The notes: generated by a model not told the origin, from the sequence alone. A stretch of 64,000 bases of DNA from Sheuella amnicola (GCF_010499255.1 NZ_JAAGRN010000004.1:62001-126000), one strand, 5' to 3'. Shown: positions 1 through 8,762, numbered from the stretch's first letter. Translations and numbers: made by a program.

Positions 1-215
1 TGATCGAATCCGTCAAGCACCCGGTGCTTGGCGTGCTCAAGCAGATTGGCATGCCGGTTGCAATGGAAAGCATCCCCGAAGGTGGTTCGGTACGATTCGC
101 GCCCCCTTTGTATGGTCAGCATACACGGGAAATCTTGAAAGCATATGGAGTTAGTCAAGACGAGATCGAGCATTTGATCCAAACGAATATCATCCATCAA
201 GCAACGGTGACATGA
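1..215 (+). CDS. CaiB/BaiF family CoA-transferase, C-terminal end (partial)
   Basis: The reading frame enters from the left edge (first whole codon at base 3) and ends in TGA at 213-215, leaving about 70 residues. The stretch RFAPPLYGQHTREILKAYG followed by a short acidic helix is typical of the last part of class III (CaiB/BaiF, formyl-CoA transferase type) CoA-transferases, which move CoA between carboxylic acids. The catalytic Asp lies in the missing N-terminal part, so activity cannot be judged. It lies 149 bases upstream of the ABC-transporter operon on the same strand, which suggests that the acid imported or formed there is activated to a CoA ester. The substrate is unknown. Confidence 0.8.
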   Translation, partial: IESVKHPVLGVLKQIGMPVAMESIPEGGSVRFAPPLYGQHTREILKAYGVSQDEIEHLIQTNIIHQATVT

Positions 216-364
216 GGAAATCCCTTGGTTGGAATCAAAGAAAATTCAGTTAAGCTTGACCGGCAAGGGTGAAAGTTCAGGAAGGAAAGTTTATTCACAA
301 CCGATGAAGTATCGATACATCAATCAATCAAGAACACTTGATGAATTGCTTAAAGGAGACAAGC

Positions 365-1630
365 ATGTATCAACAAAGCAAGAAAGGTAAAAAGACCGTT
401 TGGCATCAAGCTTTGCTTTTGTCATTGGCTTTGGGCGCCACGGCGAGTGTGAACGCTGCCGATCCGGGTATCAGCGATAAGGAAGTCGTATGGGGCTCAA
501 CCCTGCCACTGTCCGGACCTAACGCGGGCTACGGCACGATCGGCAAAGCGCAACGTGCCTGCTTTGACTACTTGAACGCGGAGTTTGGCGGCGTCAAGTT
601 TGGTGATGGCAAGACCAGAAAGGTCAAGTTCGTGATGTATGACGACTCGATGGAGCCGGCTCGTCACTTGCAAAACTCCAGACGCATGGTCAGCAAGGAT
701 GAAGTGTTCGGAATGTCGGGTAGTCCCGGTACCGGTGCAAACCTGGCGTCTCGTCCGTACTACAACTCGGAAAACGTACCTCAGGTGTTTCTGTACACAG
801 GCGGCCCTATGTTTGGCGCCAAGCCTGATGTCGAAAAATTCCCGATGACCATGCTGGGCATTTTGGCGTACAACACGGAAGCGGCGCTCTACGCGAAATA
901 CATCAAGGATAATTTCCCGAACGCCAAAGTCGCGCTGCTTAACGACGATAGCGGTGGTCCGTTCTTCTCGAAAGCGTTTGTGCAGGCCGCTAAAGATTTG
1001 GGCGTCAATATCGTGATTCATGAAGAGCATTCGTATAGCGAGCCTACAATCGATGCGAAGATCGATCGCCTGGCCGCATCGGGTGCCGACGTCTTTGTCG
1101 ATGCGACCACGCCGAAATACGTGATCCAAGCGATCAAGCGCATGAACGCGGTGAACTGGAAGCCCAAGCATGTGGTATGGGGCGTGGGTGCAAGTATCGG
1201 CGGCACGCTTATTCCGGCCGGTCCCGATATCTCTAAAGGTGTCATCACGAGTTTGTGGCTCAAGGATCAAGCCAACCCCGGCTTCGCAAATGATGCCGAT
1301 ATGAAGCTGTATGTCGAGAAGCTGAAAAAATACGATAGCAGCCTGAATCCGGCCGATCAGTTCAACGCGGTTGGATGGTTCTTCTGTCATGCAGTCAAGA
1401 ACGGCTTCGAAAATGCCAAGCAGCCTACACGCAAAGCATTCATGGAAGCGATGCGTAATATGAATCAGGTCAAGGTACCGCTTTTGCTTGATGGAGTGAC
1501 TTTGACAACGAAAGGTGCGCAAGACGGATATCCGATCGAATCGGTCCAGATGGGTCAGTTCGACGGTGAAAAGTTCGTGCCGATCGGCAGTGTGATCAAT
1601 TACGAAGGCAAGACACCTCAACCGCAATAA
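365..1630 (+). CDS. ABC transporter periplasmic binding protein, branched-chain amino acid type
   Basis: A 421-residue exported solute-binding protein of the LivJ / Peripla_BP_6 group, which delivers a ligand to the inner-membrane LivHMGF-type transporter. I chose the ATG at 365 because AAAGGAG sits at 352-358; the frame is open to a TTG at 338, which has no ribosome site. The N-terminus is a signal peptide: a KKGKK basic part, then a hydrophobic segment ending near ASVNA. The mature protein opens with EVVWGSTLPLSGPNAGYGT, the usual first strand and ligand loop of this family. It is followed by dehydrogenases and the transporter's own ATPases and permeases (4155-7535), so it is very likely the receptor of that system. 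This type imports amino acids, aromatic acids, short acids or amides; the ligand cannot be read from the sequence. Confidence 0.9.
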   Translation: MYQQSKKGKKTVWHQALLLSLALGATASVNAADPGISDKEVVWGSTLPLSGPNAGYGTIGKAQRACFDYLNAEFGGVKFGDGKTRKVKFVMYDDSMEPARHLQNSRRMVSKDEVFGMSGSPGTGANLASRPYYNSENVPQVFLYTGGPMFGAKPDVEKFPMTMLGILAYNTEAALYAKYIKDNFPNAKVALLNDDSGGPFFSKAFVQAAKDLGVNIVIHEEHSYSEPTIDAKIDRLAASGADVFVDATTPKYVIQAIKRMNAVNWKPKHVVWGVGASIGGTLIPAGPDISKGVITSLWLKDQANPGFANDADMKLYVEKLKKYDSSLNPADQFNAVGWFFCHAVKNGFENAKQPTRKAFMEAMRNMNQVKVPLLLDGVTLTTKGAQDGYPIESVQMGQFDGEKFVPIGSVINYEGKTPQPQ

Positions 1631-1693
1631 ATGGTTGAAGTTGTTTGAAGTGACTCGGAACAAAGATTGGATAGATTAATTTCAGGAATCAAC

Positions 1694-3175
1694 ATGAGTG
1701 AGAATGTAAAAACTTTCAAAATGGTCATTGATGGCAAGTGGGTAAACAGTTGTGACAATGACTGGATCAATGTTGAGAATCCTGCGAATAAAACAATCTT
1801 TGCCCGAGTCCCGCGCGGCAAGGCGGCCGATGTTGATATCGCCGTCGCCGCAGCGAAAAAGGCTTTCAAAACCTGGTCGCAGACGTCTGCCCCCGAGCGC
1901 GCAAAACTTCTGCATGCCATTGCGAACACCGTCGAACAAAACGTTGAGCATCTGGCAAGGACAATCAGCAGTGAAAACGGAAATGCCTTGCGAACACAAA
2001 GTAGGGGCGAAGCAAACCTGACTGTTGACATTATTCGTTATGTCGCAGGGCTTGCCAGGGAAATAAAGGGAACAACTAGCTATCTGAATTCACAAACACT
2101 GGATTACACCCGCAGAGAGCCGTTTGGCGTGGTGGGTGCGATCGTCCCGTGGAACGCGCCACTAATGCTGGCTGCATTGAAAATCATTCCGGCGATCATG
2201 ACAGGCAATACGATTGTGATGAAAGCGTCCGAAGAAGCACCCCTGGCTGTGTTGGAACTGGCCAGATTCTGTAATGAACACTTGCCGCCAGGCGTTGTGA
2301 ACTTGATCACCGGCAGTGGTATCGAGTGCGGAGCGCCGCTGGTCGAGCATAAGGATGTGCCCAAAATTTCATTCACCGGATCGACTGCGGTCGGCAAGTC
2401 GATTCTGGCCGCGGCAAGCTCGCGTGTCGCCGCTGTCACGCTTGAGTTGGGCGGCAAAAGCGCACAGGTTGTCTTTCCCGATGTGGATCTGGACTACACG
2501 ACGGATGGCGTCATCACTGCGATGCGTTTCAGCCGTCAAGGCCAGTCATGCACTGCGGGATCCAGGTTGTTTGTACATGAGTCGATCGCCGATGCCTTTC
2601 TCGAAAAACTGATCGGCAAGCTCAAAAAACTTAAAGTGGGTGATCCACTTAACGAAGAAAACGATGCCGGCAGCCTGGTCAATGCCAAGCAATTCGCGCG
2701 TGTCAAGGGTTACATCCAGGAAGCGATCGAAGCTAAACCGAATGCTTTGTTGCTTGGTGGCATGCCGCCTGAAACCGGGCCTTTGTCCGAAGGATATTTT
2801 GTTCAGCCTACGGTGTTTCTGAACCTTCCTCCCGAAGTGCGGATGACCAGGGAAGAGGTTTTTGGTCCGGTGTTGTCGGTCACCACCTGGAAGCACGAAA
2901 GCGATGTGGTTGAGCGTGCGAATGATTCGGAGTACGGTCTGGCCGCGTTTATCTGGTCACGTGCCGGTGGACCGGCTATCCGGATGGCGCATGCACTGGA
3001 TGCCGGTTGGGTGCAGATTAATCAAGGTGGTGGTCAGCAGTTGGGTCACTCTTATGGCGGATTCAAGCAAAGCGGAAAGGGCAGGGAGTTCTCACTTGAG
3101 GGCATGCTTGATAGCTTTACCGACGTGAAACAGATATCGATGAATATTGGAGATGCGGGTTTTCCAAGGCTTTAA
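1694..3175 (+). CDS. NAD(P)-dependent aldehyde dehydrogenase
   Basis: A 493-residue member of the aldehyde dehydrogenase superfamily, which oxidises an aldehyde to the carboxylic acid with NAD(P). The core residues are present: PWNAP with Asn154, the cofactor loop FTGSTAVGK at 227-235, the general base Glu251 in LELGGK, and the nucleophile Cys286 in GQSCTAG. The ATG at 1694 follows AGGAA; an in-frame TTG at 1667 has no good ribosome site. Length is normal for the family. It sits between the ABC binding protein and a beta-hydroxyacid dehydrogenase, so it probably works on a product of the imported compound. It is nearest in style to betaine- or salicylaldehyde-type dehydrogenases rather than the CoA-acylating methylmalonate-semialdehyde type, but the substrate is not known. 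Confidence 0.9.
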   Translation: MSENVKTFKMVIDGKWVNSCDNDWINVENPANKTIFARVPRGKAADVDIAVAAAKKAFKTWSQTSAPERAKLLHAIANTVEQNVEHLARTISSENGNALRTQSRGEANLTVDIIRYVAGLAREIKGTTSYLNSQTLDYTRREPFGVVGAIVPWNAPLMLAALKIIPAIMTGNTIVMKASEEAPLAVLELARFCNEHLPPGVVNLITGSGIECGAPLVEHKDVPKISFTGSTAVGKSILAAASSRVAAVTLELGGKSAQVVFPDVDLDYTTDGVITAMRFSRQGQSCTAGSRLFVHESIADAFLEKLIGKLKKLKVGDPLNEENDAGSLVNAKQFARVKGYIQEAIEAKPNALLLGGMPPETGPLSEGYFVQPTVFLNLPPEVRMTREEVFGPVLSVTTWKHESDVVERANDSEYGLAAFIWSRAGGPAIRMAHALDAGWVQINQGGGQQLGHSYGGFKQSGKGREFSLEGMLDSFTDVKQISMNIGDAGFPRL

Positions 3176-3243
3176 ATCACGTTGCAAACTGATTAGTATC
3201 AATTTGACTAATAAAGAAAATCAAAAAAGGGTTGGGAGACAGC

Positions 3244-4146
3244 ATGACTAAATACAAAAAAATCCATACGGTGGGTTTTGTAGGCATCGGCGTGATGGGA
3301 AGCCGAATGATTCAAAACCTGAAAGGCAGTGCGGAGCTGCTGGTTTACGATGTGGATCACGAAAGAGCCAAGCAGGTTGCCAAGGATGCTTGCGCTTCAG
3401 CTGTAGCGGATATGAAAGAGCTTTCCAAGGCCGATACCATCATCATGATGCTTCCGAATAGCAATATCGTTGATGCTGTGGTGAAAGGCTCGGATAAAGG
3501 CCCGGGGTTAATCGATATACTCGGCGCTGATGCCATGATTATCGATATGAGTTCATCCACTCCCGCTAATACGATCGAAAACGCCAAGCAGTGCGCTAAG
3601 AAGGGCATCCATTACATTGATGCTCCCGTTTCGGGCGGTCCGTCAGGTGCGGCTGCGGGAACGCTTGCCATCATGGTGGGCGGCACGCAAGCGGATTTCG
3701 ATCACGCCAAACCCTTGCTGGACAAACTAGGTGGAAACGTCTTGCGCATTGGTGACATCGGCTCGGGCCATGCAGTCAAGTCATTGAACAATCTGTTGGG
3801 TGCAACCGTGCTTGCCGCTACAGCCGAAATTTTTGCCGCAGGCGAGAAATTCGGTCTCGATCCCAAGATCATGCAGCAAATCATTAATACGTCCAGTGGC
3901 GGTAGTTTTGCGACCAATCTGACTTATCCCAAAGCCGTGTTACCCAAGACTTGGGATTTCGGTTTTGCAATTGGCTTGATGAATAAAGATATCGGAATCG
4001 CCATGTCATTGATTAAATCGACAGGCGTGGACACGGTATTGAATCGTCAGGCATCGGAAATGTGGACCAAAACAATGGAAAGCTCGGGTCCGACTTCCGA
4101 TATGACAGAGATTGTCCGCCAGATTTATAAACGTGCCGGCCTTTGA
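3244..4146 (+). CDS. NAD-dependent beta-hydroxyacid dehydrogenase (3-hydroxyisobutyrate dehydrogenase family)
   Basis: A 300-residue enzyme of the 3-hydroxyisobutyrate / tartronate-semialdehyde reductase / 6-phosphogluconate dehydrogenase superfamily. It shows the Rossmann signature GFVGIGVMGSRM at 11-22, the substrate loop DAPVSGGPSGAAAGT at 127-140, and the catalytic region GSGHAVKSLNNLL with Lys179 and Asn182/183. The ATG at 3244 has GGGAG eight bases upstream; the TTG at 3232 is less likely. It is co-directional with, and 68 bases after, the aldehyde dehydrogenase, then 8 bases before the ABC ATPase. Together the pair could interconvert a hydroxyacid, a semialdehyde and a dicarboxylate. 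Substrate specificity is inferred only from context. Confidence 0.88.
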   Translation: MTKYKKIHTVGFVGIGVMGSRMIQNLKGSAELLVYDVDHERAKQVAKDACASAVADMKELSKADTIIMMLPNSNIVDAVVKGSDKGPGLIDILGADAMIIDMSSSTPANTIENAKQCAKKGIHYIDAPVSGGPSGAAAGTLAIMVGGTQADFDHAKPLLDKLGGNVLRIGDIGSGHAVKSLNNLLGATVLAATAEIFAAGEKFGLDPKIMQQIINTSSGGSFATNLTYPKAVLPKTWDFGFAIGLMNKDIGIAMSLIKSTGVDTVLNRQASEMWTKTMESSGPTSDMTEIVRQIYKRAGL

Positions 4147-4154
4147 GGTAGCGT

Positions 4155-4958
4155 ATGCCTCCCGAAACTGTCAAACCGGTATCAAGCGCGAAAGTTCCCA
4201 AGCTTGAGGTATCGGATATGTCTCTGCGCTTCGGCGGCATCGTTGCGTTGAACAACTTATCTTTTAGGGTGGAAGAAGGAACGATTTGCGGTTTGATCGG
4301 GCCCAATGGCGCAGGAAAAACAAGTTGTTTTAATTGCATCAGCCGTTTGTATTCTCCGTCTTCGGGTCGGGTCGCGTTCGAGGGGCAGGACATTACGCGA
4401 GTTAAGGCTCAGGATGTTGTTTCGATTGGCATCGCCAGAACATTTCAGAATCTGGCTTTGCTACCTTCCCTGACTGTGCATCAAAACGTCATGCTGGGTG
4501 GACATCATTACGGCAGGACATCTTTATGGAAGGCTGCTTTCAAGCCTTTATCGAAGAGGGTTGAAGAAAAAGAGCTGGGTGATTTTGCTTTTGATTTATT
4601 GAAGCGGCTCGATCTGGATCGCTTCAAGGATACTCGTGTGGACGATTTGCCTTACCCCACGCTTAAAAAGGTGGAACTGGCTCGTGCGCTCGCTTCGAAA
4701 CCAAAATTATTGATGCTCGACGAGCCTGCCGGCGGCTTGTCCCATTCCGAAGTGGACGAGCTGTCCGATACGCTTGTGCAGATTCGTGAAGACTTCAACT
4801 TGACCCTGCTGTTGGTTGAGCACCATATGGGCATGGTGATGAAGGTTTCAAACAATATTGTGGTTCTTGATTTCGGTCATAAGATCGCCGAAGGTTTGCC
4901 CGCAGATATTAAGTCCAATCCCCGTGTGATCGAAGCCTACTTGGGGAAACCAAGATGA
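4155..4958 (+). CDS. ABC transporter ATP-binding protein, LivG type
   Basis: A 267-residue cytoplasmic ATPase of the branched-chain-amino-acid type (LivG group). Walker A is GPNGAGKT at 49-56, Walker B LLMLDEPAGGL near 193-203, and the switch His follows in LLVEHHMGMVM. The ABC signature is unusual: where LivG proteins normally read LPYGxxR, this one reads LPYPTLKKVELARAL, without the usual glycine. The LivF partner has a standard LSGGE. The first 15 residues are a non-conserved lead-in. The stop overlaps the next ATG (ATGA at 4955-4958), which indicates translational coupling with the LivF-type ATPase. Confidence 0.92.
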   Translation: MPPETVKPVSSAKVPKLEVSDMSLRFGGIVALNNLSFRVEEGTICGLIGPNGAGKTSCFNCISRLYSPSSGRVAFEGQDITRVKAQDVVSIGIARTFQNLALLPSLTVHQNVMLGGHHYGRTSLWKAAFKPLSKRVEEKELGDFAFDLLKRLDLDRFKDTRVDDLPYPTLKKVELARALASKPKLLMLDEPAGGLSHSEVDELSDTLVQIREDFNLTLLLVEHHMGMVMKVSNNIVVLDFGHKIAEGLPADIKSNPRVIEAYLGKPR

Positions 4959-5665
4959 AAGTTCTCGAAGTTAAGAATCTGGAAGCCGGGTACGGAAGAA
5001 TTAAGGTCTTGCACGGGATTTCCTTATCTGTTGACGAAGGCAATGTTGCCGTGCTGTTGGGTGCCAATGGCGCAGGTAAGACCACAACGCTTAGAGCCAT
5101 CTCGGGCTTGATTAAAAGTCAGGGTAGCGTGTTGCTCGATGGCAAGGAAACCAATGGCATTCGCTCGGATGTGATCGCGCGATCCGGAGTGGCGCACGCA
5201 GCCGAAGGGCGCGGCACGTTCACCGATTTGACGGTCGAGGAGAATCTCAAGGTTGGTGCGTTTCGCCGCACTAATAAAAAAGAGATTGCCGATGATCTTG
5301 AGCAAATGTACGAGTTGTTTCCTCGTTTATTGGAGCGCAGGCATCAGAAAGCCGGCAGTCTGAGTGGCGGCGAACAGCAAATGCTTGCGGTTGGTCGCGC
5401 GTTAATGTTGCGTCCCCGCGTATTGTTGCTTGATGAGCCATCCCTTGGCTTGGCACCCGTGATTATCAATGGACTGTTTGACACCCTGGGCAGAATCAAT
5501 CGCGAGCTGGGCACGACGATGCTGATTGTCGAGCAAAACGCGAATTTGGCGCTTGAAATCGCGAATTACGCCTACGTGCTCGAGTCCGGAAAAATCACAT
5601 TGCATGGTCCCGCGGCCGAAATCGCATCGAATGATGGTGTACGCGCTGCCTATCTGGGAGATTGA
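4955..5665 (+). CDS. ABC transporter ATP-binding protein, LivF type
   Basis: The second, 236-residue ATPase of the branched-chain-amino-acid-type importer. Walker A is GANGAGKTT at 36-44, the signature is LSGGEQQMLAVGRAL, and Walker B is LLLDEPSLGLAP with the switch region LIVEQNA. This is the standard LivF layout, and the length matches the family. It is expected to form the ATPase heterodimer with the LivG-type protein encoded just upstream and to power the two permeases downstream. It overlaps the upstream gene by four bases; the permease start lies within a few bases of its TGA. Confidence 0.94.
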   Translation: MKVLEVKNLEAGYGRIKVLHGISLSVDEGNVAVLLGANGAGKTTTLRAISGLIKSQGSVLLDGKETNGIRSDVIARSGVAHAAEGRGTFTDLTVEENLKVGAFRRTNKKEIADDLEQMYELFPRLLERRHQKAGSLSGGEQQMLAVGRALMLRPRVLLLDEPSLGLAPVIINGLFDTLGRINRELGTTMLIVEQNANLALEIANYAYVLESGKITLHGPAAEIASNDGVRAAYLGD

Positions 5666-5667
5666 AA

Positions 5668-6549
5668 TTGCAATATCTAATGCAGCAAGTACTGAACGGA
5701 GTGACCATTGGCGCCGTTTACGCATCATTGGGATTGGCTTTGGTGCTGATATACAGAACGACCAATATCGCCAATTTCGCCCAAGGTGAAATGGCGACAT
5801 TGTCCGCATATATGTCTTGGCAGTTGGTGCAGTGGGGCGTGCCGATCGTGCCATCGATCATGATCGTTATTCTGATTTCGGCCCTAATCGGCGCTGTGGT
5901 GTATGCCGTTTTGGTGCGTCCGGTTCAATACAAGGACGAAATGACGATCATCATCGTGACGCTTGGCTTGTTTCTCGCCTTCAATAGCGCAACCGGTGCG
6001 ATTTGGGGATACATGCAAAAGACTTCCCCAAGTCCTTTTCCGGATACGACATGGCTCGTTGGCAATGTGCGTATTTCCGCGGAGTTAGTCAGCTTTTTAC
6101 TGGTTCTGGTTGCTATTTCGTTTGGCCTGTATCTACTTTTTCAAAAGACCCGCTTGGGCAATGCCTTGCGCGCGGCCGCTTCCAATGCCCAGTCGGCCCA
6201 ATTGGTAGGCATTCCCTACACCAGAATGATGATTCTGGGTTGGGGCATGGCCGCAGGTCTTGGCGCGATCTCGGGTTCGCTGGTTTCCTCGCGTCTTTCA
6301 CTTGACCCGAATTTGATGGCCGATGTGATCATTTATGGCTTTGCATCGGCAGTCGTGGGTGGAATGAGTAGCTATGTCGGAGTAGTCGTGGGCGGGATGA
6401 TTGTCGGCATATCCCAGGCGCTCACCATCGCGTTTCTGCCCGGACTGGGCGCAGACTTGCAGATTGTCGTGCCGCTGGTGCTGATTGTTGCTGTATTGAT
6501 CGTCAAGCCTGAAGGCTTGTTTGGCAAAACTGTTGCGGCGAGGGTCTGA
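5668..6549 (+). CDS. ABC transporter permease, LivH type
   Basis: A polytopic inner-membrane permease of the LivH group, 293 residues if started at the TTG at 5668, which has GGGAG at 5656-5660 with a 7-base spacer. A TTG at 5662 (overlapping the previous stop) and an ATG at 5680 are alternatives. The N-terminal NGVTIGAVYASLGLALVLI and the loop NFAQGEMATL are hallmark LivH segments. The cytoplasmic coupling loop lies around RLGNALRAAASNAQSAQLVG, which would contact the ATPases. It ends 2 bases before the second permease. It forms the translocation channel with the LivM-type protein. Confidence 0.92.
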   Translation: MQYLMQQVLNGVTIGAVYASLGLALVLIYRTTNIANFAQGEMATLSAYMSWQLVQWGVPIVPSIMIVILISALIGAVVYAVLVRPVQYKDEMTIIIVTLGLFLAFNSATGAIWGYMQKTSPSPFPDTTWLVGNVRISAELVSFLLVLVAISFGLYLLFQKTRLGNALRAAASNAQSAQLVGIPYTRMMILGWGMAAGLGAISGSLVSSRLSLDPNLMADVIIYGFASAVVGGMSSYVGVVVGGMIVGISQALTIAFLPGLGADLQIVVPLVLIVAVLIVKPEGLFGKTVAARV

Positions 6550-6551
6550 TT

Positions 6552-7535
6552 GTGACGAATCCTACAACTACACATGCAGACTCGAACAAAATGTCGTTCA
6601 CCAAGAAAGTGGCAATCGGAGCAGTCATTGCCGCTTTTCTGATCGTCTTGCCTCTTGTCGTGCCCGGATATTTGTCGTTCCAACTAAGCGGAGTGATGGC
6701 ATACGCGGTCGCTGCGATCGGGTTGAACTTGATTACAGGATACGCCGGGCAGATTTCACTGGGACACAATGCGTTTTTTGCCCTTGGCGCCTACACCGCG
6801 GCAATGAGCATGGTGTATTTCAATGTTCATTACATTACATCGGTTTTTTTGGCCGCAATCGTGACGTTTGTCGTCGGTTATCTTGCCGGCTTTCCTGCGC
6901 AACGCTTGCGCGGCCTTTATCTGGCTTTGATCACCCTTGTGCTAGCGGTTTCGGTTGCGCCAGTGATCAAGCATTTCAAGGAGGTGACAGGCGGCATGCC
7001 CGGACTGGTTCTTGATCGTCCAAAGCCGCCCGAATGGCTGGGTATCACGCGTGATGCATGGATTTATTATCTGGTGTTGATGTTTACGGTGGCATGTTTT
7101 TATCTCGCCCGCAATTTTGTCTCCGGCAGCACGGGCAGAGCCTTGACTGCGATCAGGCTGGCACCGTTGGCGGCTTCTTCCATGGGGGTCAACGTCAATG
7201 GTTACAAAGTCCTGATTTTCGGCCTTGGATCGATGTTGGGTGGCGTGGGTGGAGCATTGTTCAATTATTCGATCGGTTTTGTCGGGCCGGATTCTTATTC
7301 CCTGATGTTGTCCGTTAGCTTTCTTGCCGCCATCGTAGTCGGTGGCTTGGGAACGATTTGGGGAGCTTTGATCGCGGGACTGTTTCTGCAGTTTGTGCCG
7401 ACCTATGCTTCGGATATCAGTGAGGCACTGGCAGGCGCCGTATATGGCGGCATTCTCATCGCTTGCATGTTCTTTATGCCTAAAGGCATTATCGGCACAT
7501 ATCTTGAAAAGAGACGGCATAAGCATGCGACGTAA
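6552..7535 (+). CDS. ABC transporter permease, LivM type
   Basis: A 327-residue polytopic permease of the LivM group, started at GTG 6552, which has GAGGG upstream inside the end of the livH-like gene. Recognisable family parts are GLNLITGYAGQISLGHNAF near residues 56-74 and a late GGLGTIWGALIAG. It completes the importer (binding protein, two ATPases, two permeases) encoded from 365 to 7535. The stop codon TAA at 7533-7535 lies in the loop of a 9-base-pair inverted repeat that may help end the transcript. A porin gene follows on the opposite strand. Confidence 0.92.
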   Translation: MTNPTTTHADSNKMSFTKKVAIGAVIAAFLIVLPLVVPGYLSFQLSGVMAYAVAAIGLNLITGYAGQISLGHNAFFALGAYTAAMSMVYFNVHYITSVFLAAIVTFVVGYLAGFPAQRLRGLYLALITLVLAVSVAPVIKHFKEVTGGMPGLVLDRPKPPEWLGITRDAWIYYLVLMFTVACFYLARNFVSGSTGRALTAIRLAPLAASSMGVNVNGYKVLIFGLGSMLGGVGGALFNYSIGFVGPDSYSLMLSVSFLAAIVVGGLGTIWGALIAGLFLQFVPTYASDISEALAGAVYGGILIACMFFMPKGIIGTYLEKRRHKHAT

Positions 7536-7547
7536 TCGCGTCGCATG
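7524..7547. terminator. Hairpin spanning the livM-like stop codon; possible weak terminator
   Basis: Arms CATGCGACG (7524-7532) and CGTCGCATG (7539-7547) are perfectly complementary around a six-base loop that contains the stop codon. No T-run follows on either strand, so it does not fit a standard intrinsic terminator. It sits exactly between the operon end and the convergent porin gene, where a bidirectional stop or an RNA 3'-end stabiliser would be expected. Confidence 0.45.
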
Positions 7548-7559
7548 TAGAGACAACGA

Positions 7560-8762
7560 TCAGAATTTGTGCGTCATGCCAACTGCAAAGACTGCGCTGA
7601 ACAAGCCGTCAATCATGGCTGAGTTCATGCCATAACCCGCATAACTGTAAAAGCTGGTTCTTTTGGATAACGGATATGTGTATCCGGCGCTGACAACGCG
7701 TTGGGTTGCTATCGGGCTGAAGGAGCCGGACTGCATGCCGCCGGATGGTTGAGCCATCTGCCACGCTGCAAAAACCTGTCCATATGATGATACGGGAGAG
7801 GCAATCCCGATCATGTAGGATGCTATCGATAATGAACTATCGAAGATGATGCTGCTGTTGGTGTTGTCAAAAGTATCGTTTCTGACCACGCCAAGAACGT
7901 TTTGAAGCGTATTGACGGCTCCATTTTTGGTCTGACCGTACGCGCCGGATAATTTGAATATTTCAAAATCATATGCACCGCCAAGTATCCACGCATTCGC
8001 GTTTTTGAAATCGTTGTTGGCGGTGGCTGCGTTGGGATAAAAAGAATCGTAGGTCAAAACCAAATAGACGGGCCCATCGGAATATTTGATTCCTGAAGTG
8101 AATGAGCGCAGATTGTTTACTGTCGAGTAGTTGTATCCGGAAGTGCTGCGATCCAGGCTGACGACATCACCGCTCTTGGCGTAGCCGGAGGTCATTCCCG
8201 TGGAAAAAGAGTAACCAATACCCAATTTAAAACCACTTAATTCAGTAGTTTGAATCTTGATTAAATTGCTTAAGCGTTCAGCACTGGCTGTGCCAAACGA
8301 CATCCCAAGTGAAGCGTTTCCGTATTGGCCGGTAAATGGGGAAAGTTGGCCCATGTAGTCAGAGGCAATATTATTTTGCCGGCCAAATTGTATTAGTCCG
8401 GCAGATTGATTTTCGTAACCGATCCAGGACTGGCGGCCAAAAAGGCGTCTGCCTTGTCCATACGTGGCATTTCCAAGATTAAAGCCGTCCTCAAGCTGGA
8501 ATTTGATAGCTTGGCCTGAACCGAGTTGCTCGGATCCTTTGAGCCCAAATCGATCCCCCGATTGCCCACCGCTGATTAACCCAATGCTTGTTTCCGGTCC
8601 GTATCGATCGCTTGGTGTGGAGGAATGTTTGCTGATTGCAAAGCCGGCATCAAGCGTGCCGTAAAGCGTTAGGCTGGATTGCGCATAAGTAGGCGGGCTA
8701 AATTGCGTTAACAGGGCTAACACACAAAAAAAGACAATATTCTTGTAAATACGTCTAGCCAC
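7560..8762 (-). CDS. Outer-membrane porin (Burkholderiales general porin family)
   Basis: A 400-residue exported beta-barrel porin. It has an N-terminal signal peptide (hydrophobic VFFCVLALL, cleavage near TYAQS), then SSLTLYGTLDAGF, the typical first strand of OmpC-like betaproteobacterial porins. It also has the loop segment RLFGRQSWIGYEN and a C-terminal strand ending in THKF with the terminal Phe used by the BAM machinery. Many glycine- and aromatic-rich alternating strands lie between. I accept the GTG at 8762 as start because the signal peptide follows directly. It is convergent with the ABC operon and could supply the outer-membrane route for its substrate, but that link is only positional. 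The ribosome site is weak. Confidence 0.9.
   Translation of the reverse strand: MARRIYKNIVFFCVLALLTQFSPPTYAQSSLTLYGTLDAGFAISKHSSTPSDRYGPETSIGLISGGQSGDRFGLKGSEQLGSGQAIKFQLEDGFNLGNATYGQGRRLFGRQSWIGYENQSAGLIQFGRQNNIASDYMGQLSPFTGQYGNASLGMSFGTASAERLSNLIKIQTTELSGFKLGIGYSFSTGMTSGYAKSGDVVSLDRSTSGYNYSTVNNLRSFTSGIKYSDGPVYLVLTYDSFYPNAATANNDFKNANAWILGGAYDFEIFKLSGAYGQTKNGAVNTLQNVLGVVRNDTFDNTNSSIIFDSSLSIASYMIGIASPVSSYGQVFAAWQMAQPSGGMQSGSFSPIATQRVVSAGYTYPLSKRTSFYSYAGYGMNSAMIDGLFSAVFAVGMTHKF

Noticed and set aside
309-318. Ten-base palindrome GTATCGATAC upstream of the ABC binding protein gene.
   Set aside because: Too short and without a nearby regulator gene in the window to support an operator call.
497-1663. 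Long open frame on the minus strand opposite the ABC binding protein gene.
   Set aside because: Rich in His, Arg and Val with no family features; the plus-strand frame encodes a clear solute-binding protein with signal peptide and ribosome site.
3192-3212. ATTAGT/ACTAAT inverted repeat before the HIBADH-family gene, similar to half-sites of the 52814 palindrome.
   Set aside because: Only six-base arms in an A/T-rich gap in the middle of an operon; the likeness may be chance.
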